Source of the DNA: Dactylonectria macrodidyma
Taxonomy: Eukaryota > Ascomycota > Sordariomycetes > Hypocreales > Nectriaceae
DNA length: 64,000 nt
Direction: 5' to 3'
Assembly (NCBI GenBank): GCA_020744425.1
Contig: JAGMUV010000004.1
Span: 682,001 to 746,000 of the forward strand
Positions 23,884-35,565 of the stretch are shown here, piece after piece (positions within the stretch are counted from its first letter, which is position 1; each line of letters begins with the position of its first letter). The position numbers and the translations under genes were made by a program. Below the pieces are notes generated by a model. It searched no databases, was not told the DNA's origin, and was given only the letters and a program-made list of their open reading frames with translations.

Positions 23884-24690
23884 ATGACGGAGCTTCTCAC
23901 GTTCCCCATAGCCTCAGCGACTCTGCTAGAGCCTCGGCTACCCCCGTTGCAACCACCCTCCACAACACCATCGCGACCGTTCGTCACACTCACCTTCGCA
24001 ACCTCGCTTGACTCATCCCTGTCTCTGGCACCCGGCGTTCGGACCCGGCTCTCTGGGCCCGGATCCAAAGCCATGACCCACTACCTCCGCTCGCGCCATG
24101 CTGCCATCCTCATCGGGGTTTCTACCCTCCTAGCCGATTCGCCTGCTCTCAACAGCCGTATCGCGGGCGCTGCAAGCCAACCCCGTCCCATCATTGTCGA
24201 CCCCCATCTTCGCTGGACTCCTAGTCCGTCGGATAAGGTCCTCGAGCTTGCCCGCCTTGGCCATGGTCTAGCGCCATTCGTCTTGACCGGAGTGGATGAG
24301 CAGTCCTTGCCTGCCGCGAGCGTCACTCTTCTCGAACAACATGGTGGCAAGTATATCCCCCTGCCAGCTACCTCGTCGGGTCATGGCGGTAGGATGCGCT
24401 TTGATTGGCACACCGTATTTGATTCATTGCTCCGGGAGGGCTTATTGAGCGTTATGGTTGAGGGGGGTGGTCAAATCATCAACTCTTTGCTGCACCCAAG
24501 CTTCCACGCACTGGTCGACTCCGTCATCGTTACCATTGCACCCACCTGGCTCGGCGAGGGGGGCGTCGTCGTATCTCCAAGCCGCACCCATGACTCTACC
24601 GGCATTCCTATCCCAGCTGCGAGGCTATCGGATGTGTCATGGCACCCCTTTGGCGAAGACGTCGTTTTATGTGGGAAACTACATCCCTAG
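23884..24690 (+). CDS. RIB7: Diaminohydroxyphosphoribosylamino-pyrimidine reductase of riboflavin synthesis
   Basis: A single exon of 268 codons with an excellent start context (gccaccATGA). The protein has the dihydrofolate-reductase-like fold of the RibD C-terminal family: FVTLTFATSLDSSLS near the N-terminus, the nucleotide-binding region MTHYLRSRHAAILIGVSTLLAD, NSRI, and the conserved glycine-rich MVEGGGQIINSLL (about 195-207). In fungi RIB7 acts on the product of GTP cyclohydrolase II, reducing the ribosylamino side chain with NADPH before deamination (the order is reversed in bacteria). No deaminase domain is fused, as expected for the fungal enzyme. It converges on the NCS1 permease with 286 bp between the stops. 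Confidence 0.9.
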   Translation: MTELLTFPIASATLLEPRLPPLQPPSTTPSRPFVTLTFATSLDSSLSLAPGVRTRLSGPGSKAMTHYLRSRHAAILIGVSTLLADSPALNSRIAGAASQPRPIIVDPHLRWTPSPSDKVLELARLGHGLAPFVLTGVDEQSLPAASVTLLEQHGGKYIPLPATSSGHGGRMRFDWHTVFDSLLREGLLSVMVEGGGQIINSLLHPSFHALVDSVIVTIAPTWLGEGGVVVSPSRTHDSTGIPIPAARLSDVSWHPFGEDVVLCGKLHP

Positions 24691-24976
24691 TGCCGGAAAC
24701 CATTCTTATAAATATCTCGGGTTTCCACCTCTGTTTTGACTCAGGGCTTCAGCCACACTCTTCTTTCTGCGAATGCTCGCTTGCCTTGACCAATTTTCTA
24801 CTAACCCTTACTCTGTGTACCGTCTACAATATGTGAACCGACGCCAGGTCAAGCTCGTCTCCACCCCTCGCAGCACATGACATCCGACGTCCAGCATTGT
24901 ACCCCTCGTTTCCAGCCCTGCGTGTCAATCTGTCCGATGTTGGCCCCAGCTCCACGTTTCTCATCAAGGTCAACTC

Positions 24977-26760
24977 TCAGATCCGACCCGACCACTTGAT
25001 CTCTAAGCTACGCAGCGGATAGTAAGCAAGTGCAGTAACGACGAATGCGACCTCGAATCCAACGTCGCCGATGTGTTCGCCAATGGGCCCAGTGTACCAA
25101 GTCGTGTTCATTGAAGGAATTACCACCACAAGGCTGACCAATGAAGCGCCAATGGCCGCAAACCCTGGAGGAAGACGTCGCCATTTGTTCCAAATTCGCG
25201 GGTCGAATGTGGTGTAGTCCATCTTTCTAAATACGACCAGCTCCTCAATGACGACAGCATCGAAACACCCGGCCCAGTATCCGATAACACTGAGGAAATT
25301 TTCAAGAGAGGTGGCCCATTCGGCTGCCGCGTAGATGGCCATGGGAACCATGATGGCCATCGTCAGGAAGATGAAGACAAATCGGGGAACCCTTGCGAAG
25401 ATAGGGACGAGCATTTGCAGGCAAAGGGCGACCGAGTAATTCGACAACACCATGTTTCCGACGACACTCAACGCGAGGATCACGAGTACGAATTTTCCGA
25501 ACCCGCCGGCTGGTTGAAGCATCTCTGCCAAGACACCTCCGATACCGTATGAATCCCAAGCAGCCTGCCATGCGTCGACGTTAGGGATGGCACCCCCTAT
25601 GGCTGCTCCGAGGATGAGTAGTGGCGTTGAAGGCGTCAATAGTCCCAGGTATACATAAGTAAACACCTTGAGGCTTGAAACCAATCAGTCCGGTCGAGTG
25701 TCTAATCAGCCGATGGGAAACTCACTTGGATGTGTTTGGACTGTGGTACGTGGTAAAGTCGGACGCGGTCCCGCCAAACGTCATGAAGTACCCAGCCATC
25801 AGACTGCCATATCCAATAACGCTCTTCACTGTTGCTGGCCCTGCCTCAACTTGGTTGACGAGATGCTTGCCTCCACACCCAACCGCAATAACAATTCCGA
25901 TCAAGTTGGGGAGCCACTGCCATCTTTGCCAGACATGGATAGCTCGATATCCTAGCAACGCAGTCACGAAGCTCAGTGAGCAGACGATTCCAATACCAAC
26001 GTTCACACTAATATGAGCGCCTTCGTTCACCGCCGCAATAGCCTGCCCACTGACGATAGATCCGATCAGGGTAAAGCCGGTTACTGTTCCGGCATTGAGA
26101 AGAAGTGGAACAATTCCAAAAAAGAGCCTATGTTTGAGTTCTTTCGTCAGCGTCATGCTCTCGGGTGGCGGGGAGTAGAGGGAGCCTTTCTCCTACCCAA
26201 AAGAGTATCGAGCCTGAACCATCTGCCGCATGCCCGTTTGAACCCCGCCAATTCCAATGAAGGCCGGTGGAATACAAGTTATGATATTGAAGAGGATGAT
26301 GATCAAAGAAACGTCTCGAAGTTTCAGGCCATACACGGCCGTTCCAAGGGCCCCAGTTGGCAACCTTGCGCTGTTAGCAACGGTCTATTCAAGCACAGTC
26401 GGGGGGGCGGGCAACGTACGGCAACACACATAGGAGGCAAGTGAAGAAGACGGTAAACAATTCGCTGTATTCAGTCTGGGTTCGCTCCTCTCGCGGAACG
26501 GGCCTGATTCCGTTTTCTTCCACGCCGGCGTCGAGGAGTTTTAGGTACCATCTTGAATTACTCACGGGACCATGCTTCACAGAAACCTCGCTGTTGTCAT
26601 CACCAGTGTCTCTGCGAGCTTGGACATCCTCGGAAGGCAACGCTTGTCTAGTGATCGGAGGCGGTTGGTTCGCCTCCAAGTCATTATCCACTTGAGTCGT
26701 CTGGTCCTTCATCTTGGAGAATTTTGGCCACATTGTCGGGTTACCGAACGTTTTGGTCAT
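24977..26760 (-). CDS. NCS1-family purine/cytosine-type permease
   Basis: Four exons (26420-26760, 26197-26370, 25726-26127, 24977-25673 in transcript order) join in frame to 537 residues. The cytosolic N-terminus (about 110 residues) includes NGIRPVPREERTQTEYSELF, typical of the Fcy2 subfamily. About twelve hydrophobic segments follow, with family hallmarks GIGGVQTGMRQMVQARYSFG, GYGSLMAGYFMTFGGTASDFTTYH and the late segment SVIGYWAGCFDAVVIEELVVFRK. Members import cytosine, adenine, guanine, hypoxanthine or vitamin B6 with protons across the plasma membrane; the substrate cannot be told from the sequence. The third junction (N in PNTSNLKVF) was chosen because the alternative acceptor breaks the frame. 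It lies tail-to-tail with RIB7 and upstream of the P450 on the same strand, but 2.6 kb away. Confidence 0.88.
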
Positions 26761-29377
26761 CAATAAGATGCTTGTACAGAGATGGGGAAGGGGAAAGATG
26801 TGGTCGAACGATTACGAATGCACGGCCGGGGCCTTTTAACGCAGCCTTGAATGTGGGCATTGGGCAAAGAATTCCTGGACCTTTTCGTTTCGCTGGATTC
26901 ACTCACATTGGTTCACTGCTCCCACCACTCTGAGTGTTGGATTTTCATCTTGTCTAACACTGGTGGTGGTGTGCTTGGGCCTACTAACCTCGCTAGTCAA
27001 GCAAACGCAGGAGTGCCTGCGGTTCTGCCAAGGTATCATTCAACAGATTGGAGGTCAGAGTCAGTGTCTCGCATACACCGAGTTTCCCAGTTGACTTGTC
27101 ATGTTGTCTCTGCAAAGTTGTTCAGCATGCCGCTTGGCGACTCAACGCCATACAGTCGAGACCTGCACTCCGACAGCCACTCGACGCTAGGCCGGCCACT
27201 TGTTGGCGGCCGAAGTATCTCATCTTGTGCGTGTTCCTGCCCACGCGAGATCGGACAATTTTCCCGTTCGACCTCGTTCCCACGCCAGTCTCACACCGAC
27301 ACGAGTGAAGTGTTTGGCCAGACGAGGACGACCCTGACAACCCCGCCCCGGCTCCTTGCATCCATCCCGAAGGCCAGCCAAGATACCGACATTATGTCGG
27401 TCTGATCGCCGCGACAGCAACTAGGCTCAACTTCCAGGGCGCCGCGGCCCGGATTGCAGCCGTAGTCATGTGGACCCGGCGGGCATGAGTCGGTGCAACA
27501 GTCAGAAGCAAAGTGCAGGTAGGGTCGCCTTCAACACGAGGGCATTCCAACACTGCGATGCTGTCATTGGCATGTACTTCGTACTGCAAGCGTACGGAGT
27601 GGTGCAGGTATACTGCAGGCGAGTCCATTCTGTTACGGAGCCCCCTCAACTCATTCAGCATGTCACATGGGCAGTCACAGGCCCTTGCACAAACTAGCTG
27701 TCCGGGGTGGAGGAGTGGGGGAAGCTTCTCGCAATCTAAATCGTCCGTTTGTGCAACCCAGAGGTTCCCTTTGGATTCCCTCCCTTCGGATCCCTTGGCT
27801 GCTCCTGGTTCCCCATCTGAACAAGCGGGGTGGGGAGACCTCTCCGGCAGCAAACCCGGCCCCTGCTCAGCCTACTATGGCCCGACAAGGCAAAGATGGC
27901 AAACTGCCGGAACTGAGCTAGGGTAGACTGTCTCAAAACAACAACCTCCCTTGGCCAGGGGTGGGTGTCCCACGACCGAAGCTACCACTACGTAGTACAT
28001 ACAGTACGTACTACGCAGTCGAAAGGCCATCTCTGTCAAGAAATCAAAGTCGATGTCTCCATCCTGTCTACACTGCGGAACAAGCCGTCAACTACTTGAA
28101 TCCCCGCCTCAAGGCCCCCACAAGTCCATGCAACACACCGCTGCTGGCATGGCAGCCCGAGGACCGCACCCGCAGGCAAGCGCAATCAAAGTGGGAGTGC
28201 ATCGTGATGTGGTTACAGTTGCGGTGTCACTGCACCACACCTACCTGGGGCCTGAGACACTGAGTGGGTTGACAGAGATGCAATACCAAAGGCTCGCTTG
28301 GCCGTGTGGCCACACGAGATCCCAGTTTTGTGCGAAATCTCTGCGTATCCAGCACATGTGCGCGATTTACAGGCTGCATATCGTTGCAAGAAAAAATTGT
28401 ATGATTGTCACTTGAACAGCTCCTGCAGTAGGATAATCTGATTCATCATTCGACATTCATGGGGAGGGGGGGAGGCCTTCTCTGTAGCTGAGACGCAGCA
28501 ACCCTCTTCAACCGCCGATCCGCACCTACTACTGCTGGCTAGACTGCGCCGCTCGATTGTTACGGCGCTTCCTGAGGGCGCGGACCTGACTCCCAATTTT
28601 AACATTGCCATTGGGCGGGGAAGTAAAAGATTCCGGCAAAGTGAGGTCTCTCTTTCAAGTCCGAGGAGGAATTCTGAGAGAAATCACAGTCTTCCTGTCG
28701 AGTTAAGAAACTAGTCAGCAACAGCGTACAGCCGTCCGTACCAGTTGGGCGCAGATGCGATGGCCACGCCAGCTCCTAGTCATTGGATTTGAGAATGGGA
28801 CAGCGGTTACTAGCTTGCTGCTTTGCTGGCATGGCACAGCCATCGATTTAGTGTGACTGGGGGTTACATTGTCGATGGTCCGCCACATGGCAATGGTCTA
28901 CCTAGCTAATTACTCCGTAGTGGCACATTCAATAATGAGACAGAATGGAGCTTTGGCGAGACCACCAACAAGAAAAAAGAAAAAGAAAAAAGAAAAAAAA
29001 ATGAAAGGGGGTACGGAGGGAGATGGAAAAAGGGGGAGGGATGTTGGGAAGTGTCAAAGTGAGTATGAAAACTAAGATGAAAAGTTCAACCTGACACCTG
29101 ACCCATTCGACTACATTGTACAGTTGATATGAAGATATCACAGGGCTTATTCTACCATCGATTTCACAAGCACATGATAACGGCAAAGCAAACTCGATTC
29201 ATGGTTTTTTGGGGGTAGAACCTTACGCCAAATGAGCGGCTTGACTTGGGACCCGCCTCATTGAGCGCAGAAATCAGCTGTCCCACGCCGCCGGGACCCC
29301 GGTTCGGCAATCAACAAATGCCAGAGGCTAACGAATAACGCAAGACTGCCCAGAACCATGCACCTGTAACCATTTCT
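26761..29377. other. Intergenic region, no gene seen
   Basis: The reading frames here (up to about 185 codons) lack domains and overlap on both strands. The region contains a purine-only A/G tract (about 28969-29040) and TACTACGTAGT-type palindromes near 27987-28015. It should hold the permease promoter at its left end. Confidence 0.55.
28969..29040 (+). repeat. Polypurine tract (A/G)
   Basis: A/G-rich low-complexity sequence made of AAAAAAG/AAAAAG units turning into GGGGG-containing words. It is almost free of pyrimidines on the + strand, with only a few isolated T and C. Triplex or nucleosome-excluding behaviour is possible; no coding role is likely. Confidence 0.7.
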
Positions 29378-31982
29378 CTAGCTGGCTCCAACGAGTGCCA
29401 ATGCCTCGAGGTTCCGGGGTTTGATGGAACACTCAAAGTGCTGGGGATGGCTAAAAGTTTGTCGATGCCCCCTTGTCAGCAAATGATGCCGTCATCTCAC
29501 AATATGGGGATAAGGGAGGGGCAAAGGAGGAGGGGCTATGGGGGGGGGAGCACAGAGCACCATGCGCGTGGTACTACGTAGAGGGAGGTTATGGGCGCGG
29601 TTTGTAATAAATCCAAGGTACGTAGTAAGAGTGAGGGTGTCGAGTTTGAAGTAATGCCAACGTACCAGGTGCCACCATTGGTGAAGGAGACTCGCGGCTC
29701 GATAAGGTTGCCGGCATCATCTCGCTTCTTGCGGAATTGGAGCGTGGCCAGCATCGTGGACACCATGATCCAGACGCTATTGTCAGCCAGAAAGCGACCG
29801 ACGCAGGCACTGAAAAGGGCGTATGTTGATTAGCACGAGAACGATGAGCGTCCAGATCTACACGACGTCCTCCAACCTGAAGGGCTGAGCCTCAAGCCTC
29901 CAGCTAACAGGGGAGCACGATGAAGGCGATTCTCATAACGCCTACAAGCTCCATGCGAATTTGGGGCGCTACGTACCGTCGTCCAAACCCAAAATTCCCA
30001 ACGGGGAATGGCTCGCCCGGTCCACCGTTTGCCAACGGCTCATACCTGTCGGGGTTGAAGTCGTGGGGCGAGTGGTAGATGCGCTCATCGTGCGCGATGG
30101 CATGGGCGTTGGCGTACACCACGGTCCTAGAGGTTATCAGACTCGTCCACGGCATGTAGGAGCGGCAACATGCGAAGATTCGTACCCTGCGGGCACCGAC
30201 AAGTGAGTCACGACAGCACAAGGAACTTGTCATATTCTTCAACTTACCTTGAGGAATAAACATGCCTTGGTATACGTCATCCCGGAGCGATTTGTGAGGG
30301 ATCCCTGGTGTTCGTCACCCGCGTCAGTATGCACCACCCACCCATGAAAGGATCCGCAAGGGTTGGGACTTGCAAACGGGAGGCTTACCTAGCGGCGCCA
30401 AGGGTGACCATCTGCAGAGACACAATCGTCAATAAGTCCATGTTTCGATCTCGGGGCTAAATATTTCAAACATTGCCTAGCCGACGTACCGGTACACCTC
30501 TTGCACGATGTGTTCAATGTATGGCAGGGAGCCCCGGTCCGAGAACTCCGGAAGCCTGTCGGGCCCGATGACCAAATCGAGTTGGTGCCGGGCTTTTTCT
30601 TGAATTTCCGGATGAAGCACCATGTTCAGAATGAAAATTACACAGGTCGCCCAAGTCTGGAAGTTTGCGATTGAGCAATCAAATTCAAGTACAATCTCTC
30701 CGATGTCACTCACTGTGTCGGCCCCTGCAATGAAGACGGCTCCTGCCGCGCCCTTGATGTCCTCGAGTGACCACTCTTGTTTGTTTCCAAGCGCTTCGTT
30801 GGACTTGTACTGGTTTAGCAATTGGTGTGCTAACGAGGTATTGTTGTCCATGTTCTCCTGGTCCGCCGCCGTTAGTATTTCTTTCACGCCTTCACCAACT
30901 TTGCAACGTTGTCGGGACGCAAACACGGGATTGGGGAAATATGTACGATGGAGGAGGACGAGCGGTCACTCACATGTTCTTTCTGTGCAACGTCAAAAGG
31001 GACATCATGAAGTTTCTGGATGGCCCATCGCCACTGTCGTGCAAATCGAAGAGGCCAGTCCCGGATAAGCCAGTCTGGTAGGTGGCGGGCTGCGGCAGTC
31101 AGGATCGATTCCGGACTGATCTCTCTCCCCCTCTTCACTGCGCTGGGGTGGGAAAGAAACGGGCTCTCACCTAGGGGCACCAAGTCGACGATGCTGTTGG
31201 CTGGAGCACCGCCATTCCCAGTGGCGTACATGGCGTCGTTGGCAATCTGGATATACGGGTCGTCATCATGTGGGACCTCTGTCCCGTAGCTCACCTGAAG
31301 GACAATGGCCACGGCAAGTCGGCGAAGCGACGTTTCCCAGGCGTCAGGCCGTCGCAATATATTTCGGACTGTTTTGCGCGCCTCGGTCATCTGCAGATTG
31401 TGCCACTTTCTAACATTTGTGTTGCTAAACGAAGTCTGAAGTAGCTTCCGATGCATCTGCCATCGCTTGCCAAATGGGAGGAAGGTCAGGGTCATACCCC
31501 AACCCATGCTATCAGGCCCATACGTGTGAACTGCTTGTAATCCGGGGCAAAGAGAAGTTGAAGTGCAAGAGACTTACACTTCCAGGAGGGTAAATTTAGG
31601 GCGATCACAGAAGTTGGCGCCTTTCCGCTCAAGCACATCTTTGGCTGCTTCAGCGCTGTTCAGGACGACGATAGAGCGACCAAGCGATCTAACATGGATA
31701 ATATCCGAGTCTTTGTTTCCGTTTGGGTTAGAAATTCTCGGTACATACTCAGTGACGCGGGAGAACGAGACGTGACAACATACTGTATTCCTTTGACCAC
31801 CTCGCATAGGCTGCTGCAGTGTTATCTTTGGGTATGACGCGGGCATGACCCAGCAAGAACTCCCCAGGTGGTCCAGGGGGGAGGGGAAGTGTAGGTTTTG
31901 ATCGCCAATGGACTACGGCAACCATGGCAATCAAGGAGATTATGGCCAGTTCGAGGAGAACTTTGGAAAAGATGAGCTCCAT
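29378..31982 (-). CDS. Cytochrome P450 monooxygenase (CYP), multi-exon
   Basis: Reconstructed exons in transcript order: 31784-31982, 31578-31710, 31171-31508, 30974-31089, 30714-30857, 30490-30656, 30389-30411, 30248-30304, a single base at 30186, 29977-30126, 29666-29809 and 29378-29450. They give about 514 residues. ATG context is gccATGG. An N-terminal membrane anchor (about 4-25) and a proline hinge (LPLPPGPPG) are followed by the I-helix AGADTT (about 306-311), the K-helix EVYR (363-366), FNPDRY and the haem loop FGFGRRACVGR with the axial Cys at about 445. The tail reads CHPQHFECSIKPR. All hallmarks are intact, so an active ER-bound monooxygenase is expected. It resembles the group annotated as O-methylsterigmatocystin oxidoreductase-like, but the substrate is unknown and no secondary-metabolite core enzyme is nearby. 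Two introns are long for this window (215 and 167 nt). Confidence 0.87.
30127..30247 (-). other. Two adjacent introns separated by one exonic nucleotide (microexon or stwintron-like)
   Basis: On the minus strand a GTAAGT donor starts at 30247 and a CCCGCAG acceptor ends at 30187. One G follows (30186), then a GTACGA donor at 30185 and a CTCTAG acceptor ending at 30127. Removing both introns (61 and 59 nt) restores PQG-TVVYAN, the expected P450 sequence. Removing the whole 121 nt as one intron breaks the frame. The unspliced 120 nt contain no in-frame stop. Confidence 0.6.
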
Positions 31983-34900
31983 GGCGGCTAAGCTGGAAGG
32001 GAACAGAGAGAATTTGGTGTTAAGGAGTTGGGAGGGTTTAAGAAATGGATAGAAGGCTGGGCCGGATGCAAAGTGAAGAGAGGTTCGGTCTCCATGCAGA
32101 AGCCTGAAATACGAGGGATGCCGCTCCAGTTGAATGGATTGGAGGAGTAGAGACGGCTGGATTGGATTGGGTCGAAATTTGTGAGTGATCGAGCACTCAG
32201 CTTGGGGATGGCTTCGTTGGACTGGGCAATGGACTGGGTTGGACCGTCCTCCTGACTAGTGTAGCGGCACGCTCGCTCCTTGGTACCTTCCTCACTAATT
32301 GCCTACATGCTGTACTTTAGGGCTGCATACAACAGCACGCGATTCATGATGTAGGCAGGAGCCGCCAAGATAGGTACCTCGCCTTCTGGAGGGAGGGTAG
32401 TGCAAAGCAACTTCCCACCAGCCAACTTGCTCGAGGGCTCGGACTTCCATTTGGGTTGAGTTGCGGCTCCGTTGCGCACCGACTTCGGGCTTGTCTCACG
32501 CGTTCGAGGGGATCAAGTCACAAGTCACAGACTCACAGCTACAAGTCCAGCTCCAGCGGCAGCTCTAGTCTATGATACGTGTCTCCCAGCTTGGATAGAC
32601 AGACAGAAAAACTCCGGGAAAGGGGAGGGTCTATGACATGACCAGTATTATGGCGCTGCCGGCACTGCTGGCTTGGCGGAGGTTGAGAGGCACGATGATT
32701 GAGGATGGGGTCAGCCAAAATGGGCCAGCCCGAGTCTGCATCAACAAATATCCATCTGCGGCACCAGTTGGGGGCTATATGAGGAGTCGAGGACCCTTAG
32801 AGGACCACTTGGTGTATCTTTGTTTGCATTGGGGTGATTTCGGGCCCAGGTTGCTAAGCATGCATGATGGAGTCTTCATGAAGGAGACCATAGGGCGTTC
32901 AAAGCCTGTCTGAAGGGCGCGTCTAGGTAGGTACCTAGGTGCAGGGCGATTTTCGGCCAAGGAATTCCGCGCAAGGTGGAGAACCAGGAACCTGTTTGGC
33001 CAATCTGATGGGGTTTGTGCTCCGTCATGTCTCGTCGGTCGGTCATCGAGCAGACGGAACGGCGGGGGTAAAAAAAAAACCTAGAGTTGCCCGCGGTGAG
33101 TTACTCGCGATGATGCGCAAGGAAAATCCGGAACACAGAGGATACGCACGAGGGGAGCAGCCGCTAGGGAAGCAGGGTTAAAGTGCAGTTGCCGCGTTAG
33201 GCTGAGCTGGCGCCACATGTTTTCTTTTTCTGCATCGTCGCCCTGCGTCCTGTCTCTTAGGGACCTGGGCTGTGCCAAAGAGCGGGACTTGTTGACGGCC
33301 TCTTTTCTACTGCGGTGAGGCTAGATGCTGTTAATGATAGAGACGAATGCGGGATGAAGTCCTTGAGACCAAATTTGCGAGATAGAGACCTTGAGCCCAA
33401 AATGTGGGATGGAGGAGGAGATACAAAATGTGGGCGAAGTGTTGTTCCAATGCGCAAAAGCCGGGACCTGACACGGACGACGACGGTTCATTACCCGACC
33501 CGAGTCCCGACTCGCACGCCGCCTCCGCCTTCGTAATTAGTGCATGTCCGGTAGCTCGACCACTAACATGCGGCGTGCGTTGGGGCCGGTGCGCTGGGAC
33601 CGGCGTACCCAGGCGGCGTACGGATACTTCGTGCGGCCAAAGCCACATCAGAATTAGGTAGGTAGGTAGGCAGCGCACAGGTATGTTGGGAAGATGGAAA
33701 ATGTGATAGATGCCATGGTGACCTCGGCGTTCAGACAAGAGCCCAAAGCTCCCCAGACGGTCAAAGATAGTGGGAGACTAAAATCATGACAACCCAAAAC
33801 CTTGACAGACTTGACGGAGCAAGTGGCACTCCAAACATGTCATGGCCCTCGCCATTCGACCGGTTCCCACGTCCACGTGGCAGCCAAGTTATGAAAAGGG
33901 GACAGCGAGGGAGAACTACCTACGTAACGCAATGTGACCCCCATGCCACAAGAACAGCAAAGTCCTGACGGTCTGGTCTCAAAGACGACGCCCTCGCTAA
34001 TCCTTCCTCTTCCCAATTTGATAATGTAGTAGGGTAGGTACCCTACCTTTGTAGTATGTACGTAGTACAGCATAATTATCAGGAAGCGACCTTCTCCCGA
34101 ATGCTTCTAGAATACAACCCCCCCTTCTCATATCGGTCCCATTGCGACTCTTCCCCCACGTGCCGACTACTTTCTGTGTGATGCTACCTACCGTGCGTTG
34201 GTCGGTACCTACTATGCATACGTACATTACTTGTGGTTCCAGTGGACCGCAACACACCCCGTCTATCCGCGTCTACATCCTCGTCACTCCTTTCTTTTTC
34301 CCTTCCAGCTGAGTGATCTACCGCAGAAACTAGCAATAGACAGGGCTGGAGCACCTCAACAAGGAAAGCAAAAAGTGAGACAGATTTCATCAGCTCATAT
34401 GGATAGAACCCAAAATGACGAATCATATTGGGCGGACTTCTCGGACTTGATGGATGTAAGCGAAGTGGCGCAGAGAAAAGACGCGGGGCGAGAGGAGAGA
34501 CAAGAAAAAGGGAAAAGGGAAAGAAGGATCTGCAGGAGCTAGCAGGATCTCATGAATCGATCGTCCTTGGCAGGTTTGTCAGTGATACATCGCATGCCCA
34601 CCCGCTCGTGCAGCACATGGCAGGCCCTTTTGGCAGCGTGGCAGCGTGGCAGCATGGTAGTGTGACAACGGGGCACCACGACAGCATCCATAGACAACCT
34701 AGAAAACGGGAACTTGCAACTACTGCGGAATCAGTAGTAGCTTGGAAGCACAAGGGTCCCGTCAAACTCCTATCATACACCAGATTCTATTTGTTAGTGC
34801 ACACCTCTGCCGCTACTCGGCAAACTTGACGGGCTGACATTCATCCCTCTGATCCCTCAAGCGACGAAGTCTAGACCCACCACCCAATTGTCCTAGTACA

Positions 34901-35565
34901 GCCATGTGGTCTCCCGCCAAGAGCCATGTCAAGCCTATTTTCCCAGTGTCAACCTTGTCTAGCATCGGTCTAACCCCGGAAAGCAATGGTCCAGCCCGTT
35001 CAGAGAATTAATTTTGTAGCTTCGCGTGCGGTAATCAAGTTGAGGACTGAGTTACCTATTTTGCGGGGCTTCCCTTCATCGAGACGACGATGCCCCGCCG
35101 CACTAAACCCACCCGACCCGACGCGGCCACTCTCCCCACCCCTTCACCGCACTTAAGGCAACTCAACCTCACGGCCTCACTTCGATCCTCAAGGCCACAG
35201 ATTCGACCCAAAGCAAACCAAGGCCTCGGATTTCGAGTCGCAGTCTCAGCACAAGCTTTTCACCCTGTGTCACCTTGCGTCATCACACACATCACACACA
35301 TCACCCTTAACGCTACTCCCAATTGGCTCATCTCCGCTCGCCGTCTTTCGTGTCCACTCTCTGCCACAGTGCCACCAGTTCGTGTGGACGTGACTCGTGA
35401 GTGTCTCATCCAAAAGTCTCCAAGCCTCAGCTCAGCTTTGGAACTCCTTGGCTTTAGAAAACCTCAGCCTTGGAAACTCTCAGCCCGTGGGAACCCTCAC
35501 CTTTGAACTCAACCCGTCTTGATCCCCCCGTCATTCATCTATCATCTATCACATCAGCCCACACC
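31983..35565. other. Intergenic region, no gene seen; P450 and ribokinase promoters at its ends
   Basis: No coding exons can be supported in this 3.6-kb divergent region. It contains GGATTGGA/GGACTGGG word repeats (about 32130-32245), AGGTA words at 32923-32940 and 33657-33670, a GGCAGCGT tandem (about 34631-34652) and CACGTG boxes at 33874 and 34158. CACA-rich and pyrimidine-rich sequence precedes the ribokinase ATG. Confidence 0.55.

Noticed and set aside
26851..27405. 184-codon reading frame on the plus strand
   Set aside because: The start is not supported, the composition is random and an equally long frame lies on the opposite strand.
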